From Adineta ricciae (lineage: Eukaryota; Rotifera; Eurotatoria; Adinetida; Adinetidae): DNA of 64,000 nt. Shown here one piece after another: positions 15,601 to 28,026 of the stretch. Location: positions 744,001 to 808,000 of the forward strand of contig CAJNOJ010000006.1 in NCBI GenBank assembly GCA_905250025.1, given 5' to 3'. Positions within the stretch are counted from its first letter, which is position 1. Each line of letters begins with the position of its first letter. The notes under the pieces are model-generated. The model had not been told where the DNA came from. It did no database searches and was given only the letters and a program-made list of their open reading frames with translations. A program made the translations under genes and the position numbers.

Positions 15601-18510
15601 TATCGAACCAGATGTGGATGATCTTGAGATATTTAGCGCTGATAGAGCTGAACGTTCATGTCTACTAGCATCACCAGAGGGATTAGCAAACATGGAACCA
15701 GGTGTTGGAGATCTTGACACAGAGCGGACAGATATTGGGTGATGATCTCGATCGAATTGACCCGAGGCTAAGGAACCAAGAGAGCCAAATGTTGACGATC
15801 GAGTCACATATTGCATGGGTAGTTCGGAACGTTGCGGCTTATTACCGCCAATTGGTGGATCGCGAGATAAATAGTCGAAGGGTGATGTATGCGAATTCGA
15901 TTGTCTTATTATTTGTTGTGGCGGCTGCTGCAACTGCTGTCTATTGATAAGAGGCGCTTGATAGATTGTCGAGTCAAAGCTATTTACTATATTTGTTCGT
16001 GAAAAATCATTAGGTAAATGAGGCTTATCAACGACAGGCAAGAGGATTGGAGGGTTCTGAAGTGTGCTAATTGAGGCGAATGGTTTCGATTTAACATCTG
16101 ATAATTGTTTCTTATGCTCCTGTGGCTGCTGCTGCTGCTGTTGTTGTTTGACTTCTTTTAGCAACACTTTAGTTGCTGCCTTGAAATCGAGTACTGCAAA
16201 ATCAATATATATACTAGTATTTACAATGGGAGCTAACCATCCATCAGGTCTAAATCCAGATCGTAGATTCAAGGCAATGATAGGTCGTTTTATGCTAGAT
16301 GCGAATTCTGCTTCCAATCGGCAGTTATTATCTCGTTTGAACGAATCCGATACACAAAGAATAACCAACTCCGAATTTTCTATAGCTTCGGCGACAATTT
16401 CCATTCCTAGAATTGAAATCAACTCTTCTCAACATAATCTATATGTTTTTTATTGAAATTACCTTTCCGATGATGAGTACGATCATACCAGATATTATAC
16501 CCATGATCTGCAAGCTGTTGTTGAATTCGATAAACCGCATCTTTGTCAGTATAGGCAAATGATATCATCATATCATATTTATTCTTGAGATTATCAGAAG
16601 TCGTATACGTTTCATTTTGTTGTTGTCTTTTCTCAGCTATTTCCTTTCGAAAATACGATTCTATTTACCAGAAACAAAAGTAGAACAGTTGACATTCATC
16701 AATATCTCCTACCTCTGAGAAGTTTCCAGATGATTCCGTCTGCCATTTTTCGCATTCCATTGCTTGTTGCTTCGTTCGAGACTGTAAAACCACTATTACG
16801 AAGACTACTATAGCTATGCGAACGGCGTATTGTATTCTGCTGCAGATTAGGATCGACAATTCTTGGTATACTTTGTAGAGAATGAAGAAGTTGTGCATGA
16901 TCGCGTAATTGTTGGGCAATTTGCTCATTAAATGATAATGTCCATATACATTCAAGTAAAACTTCTTTGGATAAACCGTATAATTTCTCGTAGTAATCAT
17001 ACAGAACGGGGATTAGTCCTTTACTTACAACTTCGGCTTTAATTTGATCATGAAACGCCAAACCTTAAAACAAAATTCAATAACGCAAGATATTCTTTCT
17101 CAAGTTGTAATTTACTTTTCAATGTTTCCACCAGTTGCAAAATACTTCGATCTGCATTCTCCGGATTGATATTCTGATTATGACTTGCTTCGTGACGTAC
17201 TCGAATATTTTTATCTAATAAACTGATGGTATTCGAAAGCAATTTAGGCAAGTCATCTTGTGATGTTTGAATGTCATTATCCGACATTGTACAAGCTAAT
17301 AACATATAGGAATTCAGAACGATTGTTTCCGATGGAACGGCTGATAATTTCCGAAACGTATCAGCTGCATTTCGTTGTTTCATGTAATCTAATGCATCCG
17401 GTTCGTAAACTAATATACTGAACACAATCAGTGTGGCATCAATCAACAAGGATTCCATGTTTTTCGTATCAGGTCTGATTTTATTAATCAACACTGGCTC
17501 ACCGAGCAATTGCAGAAGATGATCGATCAAGGCTCGAAATGACTCGTTTTTCGCATGCAAAGAAAAATAATCTTCAGCATAGATTATCGTTATGATAAGA
17601 TTATGTACAGCACGCATCATTGGACGATGCCATTCATTGACTGCTTTCATATGTTTGTTCAATATTGAAACATAACGTGGTAACATCTTTTCTAAAATTT
17701 GTTCGATCAATCTTTCGATATACGGACCTGTCAAACAAAGGCATGCATTAAAACGAAACTTTTCTACGCATGTTTACCGTTATAACTGGTCAGAAAGTGT
17801 GGACAACGTATCAAGTATAATTTTTGTTCTTCTGTAAATCTCGGTGCATCGTGTTTTAAATTTTGAAACAATTTCACATACTGTGGCGATATTAAACTGT
17901 TAATCGTTGGTTGAAGCAGTCGTTCGAATAACGTCTGGTGCAATGGCAATGGTAGACGTTCTTGAATATCACAGAACAAACTTAATAGACGCGTCAATTG
18001 TTTGATTATATTTCGATTTGGGCTGTTTTTCAAGCCTTTGCTCATGTAATTCAAAGTGTTTCCTAACGACTCGAGAAATGTTGCATCGGATACCCAATGT
18101 AAAATTTTCGAAACGTCGTCAACGCGCTCAACAAGATCGTGGAGGAGTATCGCGCAATTTCTCAGAACATAAATCTCTTGATCGCTCAAACGGTTCGTTG
18201 CACATAGCTGTTCGAGAAGATGTCGAATGCGATTTCGAACAAGCGTAAAAAAATAATGCGATGGGATTTTTAACAAGGCAGGTGGAAATGTTGCATTTAA
18301 GGTCTTCACCGATTCATTTAATGAATTCAAATACGTTGTAATACGTAATGGACTGGAATTCAATTCGCGGACGAGGTCATCCAAGATCGCTGATAGCTCT
18401 TTCGTGTCTAGACGATCCGGTTTTCGTCGAATAGTTGAACAATGCGCAGCAATCAATAACGATGGCGGAGATGGATCACGGTCTCTGTTGGTTCGGCTTG
18501 GTTTCTCCAT
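12601..18510 (-). CDS. ARM-TIR-polyQ-SAM protein, candidate NAD-cleaving TIR
   Basis: Five exons splice in phase: 17778-18510, 17116-17727, 16713-17063, 16463-16660 and 12601-16406, giving 1,899 residues. Residues 1-565 are helical and armadillo-like (for example LIPVLYDYYEK, LLECIWTLSF). A TIR domain covers about 594-730. It begins YDMMISFAYTDKD, has the BB-loop region GYNIWYDRTHHRKG, and carries NNCRLEAEFA, a Cys-x-x-Glu arrangement like that of NAD-cleaving TIRs. About 950 residues of Q/S/T-rich low complexity follow. A SAM-like domain lies near 1688-1765 (AWRPTDVLDFLSDLNLYQ to PMGVYTQFLIEMD). SARM1 has ARM-SAM-SAM-TIR, so the order here is different: TIR follows ARM directly and one SAM is C-terminal. 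NADase activity is inferred from the motif and the SARM1 analogy. The gene converges with the death-domain gene (159-bp gap). Confidence 0.87.
14370..14520 (-). repeat. Main polyglutamine-encoding repeat in the ARM-TIR gene
   Basis: Mixed CAG/CAA repeats on the minus strand encode a run of 13 glutamines followed by Q-rich text broken by L, H, R and K. Mixed codon use suggests a stable, selected tract rather than a fresh slippage product. Confidence 0.85.
15396..15491 (-). repeat. Second polyglutamine-encoding repeat
   Basis: CAA/CAG repeats encode several Q blocks separated by Y, R and H (QQQYQQQQYQQQQYRQQQ type). They lie in the same low-complexity linker between TIR and SAM. Confidence 0.85.
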
Positions 18511-19139
18511 ATTCCTGAGCTTTGTTTTCTTTCGTTTAACTAATATATATATATATATATCTATAAAATTTCAATAGACATCATAATAATGTGGCAGACA
18601 TGAAATAATGATTGTGATAACTGTTTTCATATTTAATTTTGTTGCTTATTCTACTAAATGACTATATTGCCTTGACATAACCTTGTTTTATCGAATAAAA
18701 GTGTAAACCGCAGAGGAAGATGGTAATTTGTTCAAGCGTAACATAGCACAGCTGCTTTAAGTTGTACCTCCTGTTTCTGTCAGCAAAAACTACGTTTTAC
18801 ACACTTTATCTGTTCCTCATTCAGAAATCAAGTGATTTGATTTTATCGGAAGGGAAAAAGTTTAATTAGGATCATCAAGAACGAAAAAAAAACATAAGGT
18901 GGGTGAGCAGTAGATATCTATTAGGCTCGCACATGTCAAAGAACTGTTTGACAGTTGGATCTAATCGAGAGAAACTGAAGACAAAGGGCCAATTTTGATA
19001 TGACAAGCCCATTTTCTTTTCTCACCTTGATGTCTCTTGCTTTCTTCGCGCTATTCACTGATCATTGATATTTTAACTAAATGAGCAAATGTAAGTAGAA
19101 GAGAAAAAAAACGAGGTACTCGTAGACCGTAAAATCATA

Positions 19140-19175
<36 letters not shown>

Positions 19176-19708
19176 ACGTTCTTGTTTGATACACGTAACT
19201 TCCATATGTGATCATATTTCTATCAAGTTCATACACAGCAAAAAAGACGAATGAAATATTCTGAAGAGTATGTACTGAAATGGTGAACAATCTTTTGTTA
19301 TTCGTTACAATCGTCAACAAGTGATTGAATGTTTCAAGTACTTTTCTTAGTGAACATGACAAAGACTGATGAATGTATCGTAGTTGAATCGTGCTTTCGA
19401 GCGATTCATTACGGATGAATGATTCGGAATCAGCTTATTGTGTAGAGTAAACATTCAATAAACAATAACTCGATACATTGTTTTGAGTTAGTAAGAATAA
19501 CAAACAGTAGACGATAATAAATTAAGTTGTCATATCGAAAAGAATGAGTATGGATGAAATTCGTCTGACTATAGTGCTTCATTATTTGCATTGATCTGAT
19601 CTAACAAGAAAAATTGAAATAGAATTCTGTAGATTAAAAGAGAAATCAATCCATAGAAATGTTTTTCTGCTTTCGAGTTTTTCTTTGTTATTTGGACAAA
19701 AGTTAGTA
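18511..19708. promoter_or_regulatory. Divergent intergenic region, ARM-TIR / LRR genes
   Basis: This 1.2-kb spacer separates two divergent start codons. It has an (AT)n run at about 18543-18561 close to the ARM-TIR start and a (CT)n run at about 19145-19173. No exon is supported. Both promoters must lie here. Confidence 0.4.
19145..19173. repeat. (CT)n microsatellite
   Basis: About 14 uninterrupted CT units lie between the divergent ARM-TIR and LRR genes. Confidence 0.9.
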
Positions 19709-21869
19709 ATGAATAAACGACATCTTGAAACTTTCAAAAATCCTCTTCAAACTGTTCGCCCGTTGACTGTCGATCCGAATCGAGTATGTTGTTTAAATCT
19801 TTTCATTTTCGATGAATGAAATTCGTTGATCTGTTTACCAAAGCGAGTAGACAGACGAACAATTTCTAACGTGAATAATAATGAACAACGACCAAAAACG
19901 ACTGGCTTAGACATACGCAAAAAAGTCACGTCGGAATTTCATTCGAGCTCAACATCAACGAACTTTTCATTTACGAGTGATGAAGATTATGATACCGATC
20001 TAGAGGATGATACAAGTCAATACCGAGATCACTCTTGTATTGGTATCTATGAACATGTTTGTAAACGCGAAAAATCGATACCTGTTGGCCATTACTTGAG
20101 ACATTATACTGATAGCGAATTATCCTTGTGTTTCTATGGCTTAGGACCGAAAGGAGTGCGAACATTTATACCAAGTTTAACAGTAAGGCGAGAATTCTGG
20201 CGGAAAAGTGAAATGGACAACTCGTTTAGATGAATCAACATATAACAAAACTTAATTTGGCAAGTAATGGACTTGGTGATGAAGGCGCAATTTACATCGC
20301 ACATATACTCCGTGATAATACTGCGATCGTTTCTGTTGATCTTTCACAAAACTTCATCGGTATCGATGGCGCAAGAGAAATATGTGACATGTTTCGAGAT
20401 AATATCACAATCAATCATTTGAAACTTGAAGGTATGAAAAGATCGTTCGTTCTTCTTTGAATTAAGCATTTTCACTGATGTAGGAAATCTACTGGACGAT
20501 GAATGTGCTCGACTCTTTGGTGAATTGATTTCTGTAAGTAAACAGTTGACCAATGATCTTGAAATTCGACTCAGAATTCATATCGAATAGGGAAATGGTC
20601 GACTGTATACATTGAATTTATCAAGGAACAAGTTTGAGTCAATTAGTGGTACCTACTTCGGTAATACAGTAGAATAAATAGAAAACATGTTCGTACAGAT
20701 TCGACCGAGGTGTTTAGGTCCAGCTTTGGCGGAAAACACAACGATGCAATGTCTGGATCTCAGTTGGAATTCAATCAGTGGCAAAGGTGCTGTTGCATTG
20801 ATAAAAGGCATTCAAGTAATCATTTCTCGGAAAATATCTTGTCCAATATTTAGTTTCAATTGAATAGAAAAACGTGTTTCTGCGAACTTTAAATTTGGAA
20901 CATAATGGTTTAGCCGGTGGTGAATGTGGTCGTGCTCTCTTCAATGCTTTAAAAGAGAACACCACATTGCTTGAGCTTGATTTGAGGTAACTCTCAATTC
21001 AATAAATATACACTCTCAAGATTTATTTTATTCATTAGTTTCAATCGCTTGACGACTGAGCCAGCGACATTTATCGGCCGTGGTCTGGCTAAGAACGAAA
21101 GTCTACAAAAGATCTATGTAATGTTAAAACATAATTTGTCATCTGCACTAAAATTTATCTCTTTTACATCAATTAGCTAACCGGAAACCCACTCGAATCA
21201 ACCGGATGTTATGCTATTATCAAACCATTGATTGCGAAGAATGCTATACCCAACAAACTCGAACTGATCGATTTAACAGTATATCAATTGTCTTTTTCTT
21301 GCGGTAGTGATGCACGACGAATTTGTATGTATAGGAAATCATGGTCAATCGTGACTTTCATGAGCTCTACGAGCAGGTGAAGGATCGACGTCCTGATGTG
21401 AATGTTTTGGTTGGATTGAGACCATCGATGTTTCTCATGAAAAATAAACCTCAGCGAATTGTACCGACACCGATGAAACGGTTACAAATACTTTTGGAAC
21501 GGCGACCACAATTTGATCTAAAAAGTTTTTTTATTCTGGCTGCTGGTGGAGATTCAACATTGGCTGCTCGAATTCTCGACCGTAACACATTAAAACAAGC
21601 AATCGAAGAAGTAATTTTGTTGCTCAAACATCCTTTTCGCTTCATTCTATTTTTCTGCTGTTGACAGAAACTGAATGCTCGTTTTTCTGACGAAGATACT
21701 GACAGTATCCTAGAAGAAATATCCGATTGTGATTCCAAGTGCGTACCGTCAATCTTCTGTACATATGTCAACACTTATTTACTTTTGCTCTTTTAGGAAA
21801 TTTGTTCAATTATTCACTCTTAAACCATCAACAACAACTAACCTATCGGCTTGGCGCTACAAATCTTAG
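19709..21869 (+). CDS. Leucine-rich-repeat protein, LRRC74/ribonuclease-inhibitor type
   Basis: Twelve exons join in phase: 19709-19783, 19844-20182, 20230-20431, 20484-20533, 20591-20660, 20718-20815, 20868-20986, 21039-21117, 21177-21278, 21335-21610, 21668-21738 and 21797-21869, giving 517 residues. Residues about 140-370 are LRRs of the 28-residue ribonuclease-inhibitor class (LNLASNGLGDEGA, LDLSWNSISGKGA, LNLEHNGLAGGE, LDLSFNRLTTEPA). The donor at 20661 was chosen because it alone restores a 28-residue spacing in that repeat. The flanks resemble LRRC74-type proteins (an ...RRPDVNVLVG stretch after the last repeat). There is no NACHT or other signalling domain, so it is probably a binding or scaffold protein. 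The LRRC74 assignment is tentative; the LRR fold is secure. Confidence 0.85.
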
Positions 21870-22112
21870 TCATTACATGCCGTGTGCTTAACATAATTCA
21901 TAATAACAGGCTCCTTCCTTCCTGTTGTTAAATTTTGTTGCAACTTTTTTCATATTTACGTGGTATGATCTGATAGGTCGGCGAATACTGTTAACGACAC
22001 GTCATCTACCGATTTTCTTTCTTTTGTTTGTTCCACCTGATGAATATTAAAATAGAGAAAAATAACTCCGTTTTTCCCACTGAAACAGTCTCACACTAAA
22101 GAAAGTTTCATC

Positions 22113-25100
22113 ATGTCAGGTGAGAAGGTTTTATGTTGCTTTAAAAATTTAAGGGCTACGACCAATGGACGAAACATTCTCGCACAAAATCTTAATTTGC
22201 TACTGAAAACAACGACGTTCGATATCATAGCGAAACAAGGAGCAAACAGCGACATGTGTCAATTGGAGTGCACTCGTCAGGAAGCAGATTATATTCGAGA
22301 TCATTTATCTAATTTACTCACGCGTGCTCATCGATCGATATGGTTTACGTACAAAAATACACCGACGGATGAGTTATCGAAGTCTCATCGAAGACATATC
22401 GACAAACCATTGACAGCATTGTATAATTTCGGTACAATGCGTTCGTATGATACATTTGTTGATTATATCAAGAATAATCGGCATGTAGTTTCAGTTAAAG
22501 TGGAACGGGATGCATGTAGGAAGCCGAGGCGTCTGGTTTTACAGCAAAACTATACTACCTGCCGAATGGTATTCAATTTGAACATATTCCATACTGATAT
22601 ACTGGTGAAATATGATCAAGAAAATTCAAATGAATCAATTCAAATCGTATTTATGCTAAAAGGTTTACCAGAATTCCAAGAAAAACTTGACAATGGAGAT
22701 TACATGAGGTAAACTACACATTTTCCGCCGGACAAATGCAATATTCAATTTGCAAACTCGGATATCTACCAGACAACTCTCATACGTTTAGGAAATGCCA
22801 GACAACGATAAACACAAACTTAGATATGAGTATTATATCGCAATGTTCAGACCTGTGGTTACAATTTGATCGTCGCAGCGACGCGATTGAATTGCTCCAA
22901 CAATTGCCTATCAACAATGGTTTGGGATGCTTTGTTGTTAACTATGCTGCTTTTCAACACGTGCTGTGCTCTGAAGATCCGAATAAGTTTTTATTCGGTT
23001 CGGATTGCTACGCTATACAAATGCTTTGCTCTTTGGGTTACTTGTTTACCGACAAATATCATCGAAGCCAACGATTCCGAGATCAGTTTCAGTCATACCA
23101 GCAACAGCAATCGCCAGAAAAGTTCTACGAATTATGCTGCAGTTTATGGAACACTCTTAAAGAAAATCATTGTTATCCTATAGAAAATATTTTTAGTGAT
23201 CAAGAAACACGAAATTGCCGCTCAGCCAGAAATCATTGTCATATTCCACATGTTATCGTCACTCCCTTGCGTGTATTGATTCAACCAATGCATGACACAA
23301 ATGGGCATCGGGCAATGCGACAATATACAGAAAAGAAAGGATATCAATGGATGCTCGTTTATATTCGCGACGAAGATGGTTTAAGTAGGGTGAATAGTAT
23401 GACTGACAACCATGAAATTAGAGCGAGATATGAAACAATTCTGAAAAGAGGCATATGTCTTTCACCATCCTCGTCTAATGAATTAACCTATTGTTACTTT
23501 GGCTCGTCGGGAAGTCAAATGAAAAAACAAGAGTTCTGGTTTATGTCCATCCTGAATGTTACAGTGTCGGATGCTCCGCGTAGAGTGAACGATGCCCGCA
23601 TGGCATTGGGTGATTTGAAGAAGATTTCAAATGTAGCCACGTACATTGCTCGAGTTGGCCTCTACCTAACAACATCCAAATCAACCAATGTAAGCATAAC
23701 GTACAGCTGTATATGCTTCCAATTAATATTTTTTCACAGATAGAATTCATGTACAAAAGCCAACTCAGCTGGTGGAAATCTTTGCTAGCGAAACTTGTAG
23801 TGAGACGGGGGATTTTGTCGGCCGGTAATACGAAATATCCTGTTGAATTAATCGAGGATGTTACACGTAATGGATATTGCTTCACCGATGGTGTAGGTCT
23901 TATATCACTTGGTCTGGCTAAACAGGTTGCCTTATCAATCGGAATTAAAATAACTAATGATGTGCGTATGAATTTCTAATCAAAAGCGATCTTGTTGAAC
24001 ATTTGCATGTAGAATGACATCCCATCTGCGTACCAAATTCGCCTTGCTGGATGTAAAGGAATGCTCTCCATTGATCCTCGCTCTACACCTAATGATAATT
24101 ATGTTAAAATACGACCGAGCATGATGAAATTCGACACCGATGATTGGAAACTGGACGTCGTCGATCATTCTCGTTTAAGTAAGTTCAGAGAACATATTTC
24201 TATGGTTTCAATCGTTCTCTTCTTGTACTTACATAGTGTGTCTAAGTTTGAATAATCAAATCATTCGTCTTCTGTATGACCTTAACAAGGAAAATAAAGC
24301 TGTGTTTGAATCCTTACAGAACCGATGTATTTTACAGGGTCAATGGCATCCCCCAGAAGAAACATATTACAATGTTTTCGATTCACAAAATATCGAACGA
24401 ATGAAGGATGAACAAAGGCGACAAAACTATTTAAATGCGTAAGAAAACGAGTCGCCTGCGTTACATAAATGAATATACTTATAATATGTAGGAAAGATTT
24501 CTTATGTCGCAATAGAATTCCGTTACCTGTTGATGAAGCGCGATGTTTATTTGGCATTGCCGATGAAACCAATTCATTGAAAGATGGCCAATGTTTTATT
24601 CAGTATAAAAAAATGGGTCTGAAAACTTACGATACTGTGAAAGGTAAACACTGAATAGGAAAACATCTCTGTAAAGCGGATCATTGATGCAAACGAAGTC
24701 GGACGCTTGCGGTACGCATGATATTTCTCTTTTTTTTACGTAGGTAAAGTTCTAGTAACGAAGAATCCGTGTTTGCATCCAGGTGACGTACGCTATTTGG
24801 AGGCAGTGGATATTCCCGCACTTCGGCCATTTATTCGAGACTGTATTGTATTTCCTGTTCAAGGATCACGACCACATTGCAATGAGATTGCCGGATCAGA
24901 TCTCGATGGCGATCAGTATTGGGTGTACTGGGGCAAAGAAATGACGATCGATGGATCAGTGACGCCACTCGCTTACAAATCGACTAAAACAAAACAACAG
25001 TTCAACGTAACTTTTGAATCAATCGTTCATCATATTTTGGAGACCATAGGTGATCCAAAATCGGGAATTATCTGTAATACACATTCGACTGTGGCTGATA

Positions 25101-25573
25101 AACATTCAGATGGTACAAATTCTTCTGAATGTAAGCTTTTAGCAGAGCACTTTTCACGAGCGATAGATGCTGCGAAAACTGGCGAACGAATTGAGATGGA
25201 AGAAGTTGAAAAACTGCGACAAAAATGGTGCATTAATTATCCAACATGGATGATGAAAGAAAATAAACCGAGTTACAAGAGCACATCGATTAATGAATAC
25301 TTGTTTGCAACAGCTCAAAGCTTGAGATTCGATCAACGCGCATTTAAGAATACGTACAAAAGGTATGATGGAATGAATGCGCATACCATACTTAACTTGG
25401 AGCCAGATATTGTTGATAATAATGATCGAAGTCAACGACGGCTTTTCTCAAGCAGTATTCTCCTACGAAATACTTGGATTAAAACAATACGAACTTGTAT
25501 TTCCAGTCGACGTAATTTTTTACTCTTCCTAGCAGTTTTGTTTATATGCATATCTAATTTCTCAATGAAATGA
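22113..25573 (+). CDS. Cellular RNA-dependent RNA polymerase (RNA-silencing type)
   Basis: Seven exons join in phase: 22113-22708, 22792-23689, 23740-23961, 24013-24178, 24237-24438, 24492-24643 and 24744-25573, giving 1,021 residues with no stop or frameshift. The catalytic loop DLDGD of eukaryotic two-barrel RdRPs is at about residues 798-802, in the context CNEIAGSDLDGDQYWVYW. Upstream, PSAYQIRLAGCKGML and PCLHPGDVRYLEAVD are further hallmarks of the family. These enzymes copy single-stranded RNA into double-stranded RNA or short secondary siRNAs for Dicer/Argonaute pathways. They are absent from most animals but present in nematodes, some other invertebrates and bdelloid rotifers. The C-terminus ends in a hydrophobic segment (FLLFLAVLFICISNF), which is unusual for this family. 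It starts 243 bp after the LRR gene on the same strand. Confidence 0.93.
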
Positions 25574-25833
25574 ACATTCAATTATTCAGAATCACTTTTT
25601 ATCAGCAAATCGAAGTCGCTCATTTCTATTTTGTCCACTATCATCGGCACTGCACTCGACCTACATTATTTGTTAAAAATCAGTCATCCATTTTACTTTA
25701 CAACCCCACTCCTCTTACGACACCATTAATCAATGACAATAGGTAACTCGTCTCGATAGATTCTTTATTTCGACAAGCTACTTATACATGAATAGATATG
25801 TATACATATTTCGATAAGTATTGCAAAGCACGA

Positions 25834-26304
25834 TTAATTTTCACAAGCTTTGTTTTCATAGTATACGTGTAGCGAATACAGATTGACGAAAAAGATACCA
25901 CTACCAGCCGATAGAAATGTGCGAATAAGTAAACTCAAATTTTGATCATTGTATGTCATTTGTAAGAAGATGAAAGTGAATACTAGAAGAAAAATTGCAC
26001 AAGCGATAATGAAATGACGATAAACATGGGAATGATTGGAAATTCTTGTCAAACATTTATATGTGAGAAGAAAACCCAGTATGAAATAAGCGATGTAATG
26101 ATATGGTATTTGATAATTTCGACCCATATACGGATCTTTACTTAATACATTTCCCATGGACAAGAGAAATGCGATCGTGAGAAATGCCACATCAAAGATG
26201 ACATATTTGAATAAATTCACAAATGGTAATATCAAACTGTTGCTTAATTTACGGTTGTTCATTGAATCATAATGTGGAGCATCAACCGAACCAGGAGAAA
26301 TCAT
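25834..26304 (-). CDS. Small multi-pass membrane protein, unknown
   Basis: A single exon of 156 residues starts MISPGSVDAPHYD. Four hydrophobic segments are visible at about residues 33-52, 70-87, 94-115 and 125-145, with polar loops between, so it looks like a real four-pass membrane protein rather than noise. I recognise no family. It converges with the RdRP gene, leaving about 260 bp between their stop codons. A polypyrimidine stretch upstream of the start may be a 5' UTR splice acceptor. Confidence 0.6.
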   Translation of the reverse strand: MISPGSVDAPHYDSMNNRKLSNSLILPFVNLFKYVIFDVAFLTIAFLLSMGNVLSKDPYMGRNYQIPYHYIAYFILGFLLTYKCLTRISNHSHVYRHFIIACAIFLLVFTFIFLQMTYNDQNLSLLIRTFLSAGSGIFFVNLYSLHVYYENKACEN

Positions 26305-27462
26305 GTTTCAAAACGTTTTACTAAAAAAAGAAAGAAAGGAAGGTTATTCTTCAGCGAAAATTTCGATTAATCGATACCGTCTGAACTTAGAAGATGGAAA
26401 TCAATTGAATAAAATTTTTCTAAAACACAACAATAATTACGATCATCATATAAGGACGTATAAATAACTTAAACCACCTGTATTTCTGCTTGCAAGGACT
26501 TCCTAATGGCTCCGGTATCTGTCTAGACGAATTAATTACACGGTTTAACTTATGGTTTAAGTAATGTTGAATAAAAACATACTTTGACTGAGAATGATTT
26601 GCAATCGACAGAGTGATTAAGCAAGACTACGTTACACGTGATGAAAATAGACTGATGAGAAGAAACTCAAAATCAACGCGCAACTACGCAATAAGTTATT
26701 CAAATCATAGTTACGCATGACTGAATATCATGGTTGACTGTTTGGATCTAACCGTTCGCGAATCAATATGTTTCATCGGTCGCAATGTGCTGTAAGCAGA
26801 TGTTTGTAAAATGCATCGGCAAGAAATTCGATTTTCTCAAACTAGTTTCTTAAATGTTGGAAACATCGACAAGCACTTTGTTTATAGTTGATATTTATAA
26901 GGATATTTTGGTATCCGTTATTTGACATCGTAAGAATGAGATTAATCGAGATAATCAATTCGGACGAATATGCATAATAATTAATCATTATCAACTAGTT
27001 TCCATTCAGACAAGCCTCCAGGGAACATAAACAAGAGAATTAAACAGAAAGTAGTTTTCTCTTCCGGTTGTATATGTCATGAAATAATATATTCTTTATA
27101 AATAGACAATTTATTCTTTAAAATATCATATAAATAGAAAAATCATTTCCACTACTGTCAAAATGTTTTCAAAACATGACTTGCACAAGTCTAACCAATG
27201 TAAGTCAAACCAGGAGATCTCAAGACTTCCGTTTTTTTTTATGTAGTTCCTTCAACATGATTTTCATATGATGTGAAACGTAGAGGATATTTTTTATTCA
27301 AGAAGATAAGAATGTTATACAAAAGCCCAACAACAAGCGTTAAAAAAAAACTTTTTTTGTGTGTTTTATGTTTTTCATTTTCACAGAATAAGTTCATTCG
27401 ATAACTAACAATATAGAAACCATTGTACTGTAAATTTGGAAATAACAATGATCAAACGAAAG

Positions 27463-27493
<31 letters not shown>

Positions 27494-28026
27494 ACAAACG
27501 CGAGAATAGGAAATGTTAATAGAGCAGGTTTCAAGAAAGAAGAAACGTATTGAAAAATACTGATTCGCACATTTCTTTTATGGATATGTTTGAATTTGAA
27601 CGGATATCAGGAGAAAATATTAATACACAAGAAAATAAGGCAAGTCTGCTTGTTCCGAATGTTCAATGGACGATGATATCAAATAATGTCTTTGAGAATA
27701 TCGACTGTATGGAAACTGGTCGCTTGATGTTCAATGCCATGAAGTTTGTATGCATGGCGTAGGCATTCGTCTTCTTGTAGCTCCCTACAAACATCGGAAA
27801 ATATATTCTAATCTATGTTAATGATTGAAAAAATTCACAGCAGGGAAAAGCCATAACTAATTTGTCCACATGACAAAAAAATTAGCATATGAGCAAGAAA
27901 ACAAGAGAACACATACGGAGGTGGGAGGACGATTAGCATGCAGACTACATACAAAACAAGAATACATTGATAGAGATAACTCCAACATAAATCCGAAATT
28001 AGATGTACAACAACTTGGTCTCACCT
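26305..28026. other. Intergenic, no gene seen
   Basis: This 1.7-kb AT-rich stretch has a purine (GA)n tract at about 27461-27480. Two short open frames (about 27239-27448 and 27550-27762) lack known motifs and were not accepted. Confidence 0.4.

Noticed and set aside
20591-20780. Alternative donors for the fifth LRR exon (at 20647 or 20682)
   Set aside because: They give LRR spacings of 24 or 37 residues; the donor at 20661 with acceptor at 20717 gives exactly 28, matching the other repeats.
22113-25573. Possible integrated viral polymerase
   Set aside because: The DLDGD loop and surrounding text belong to the cellular two-barrel RdRP family, and the gene has six short introns like its neighbours, so it is a host gene.
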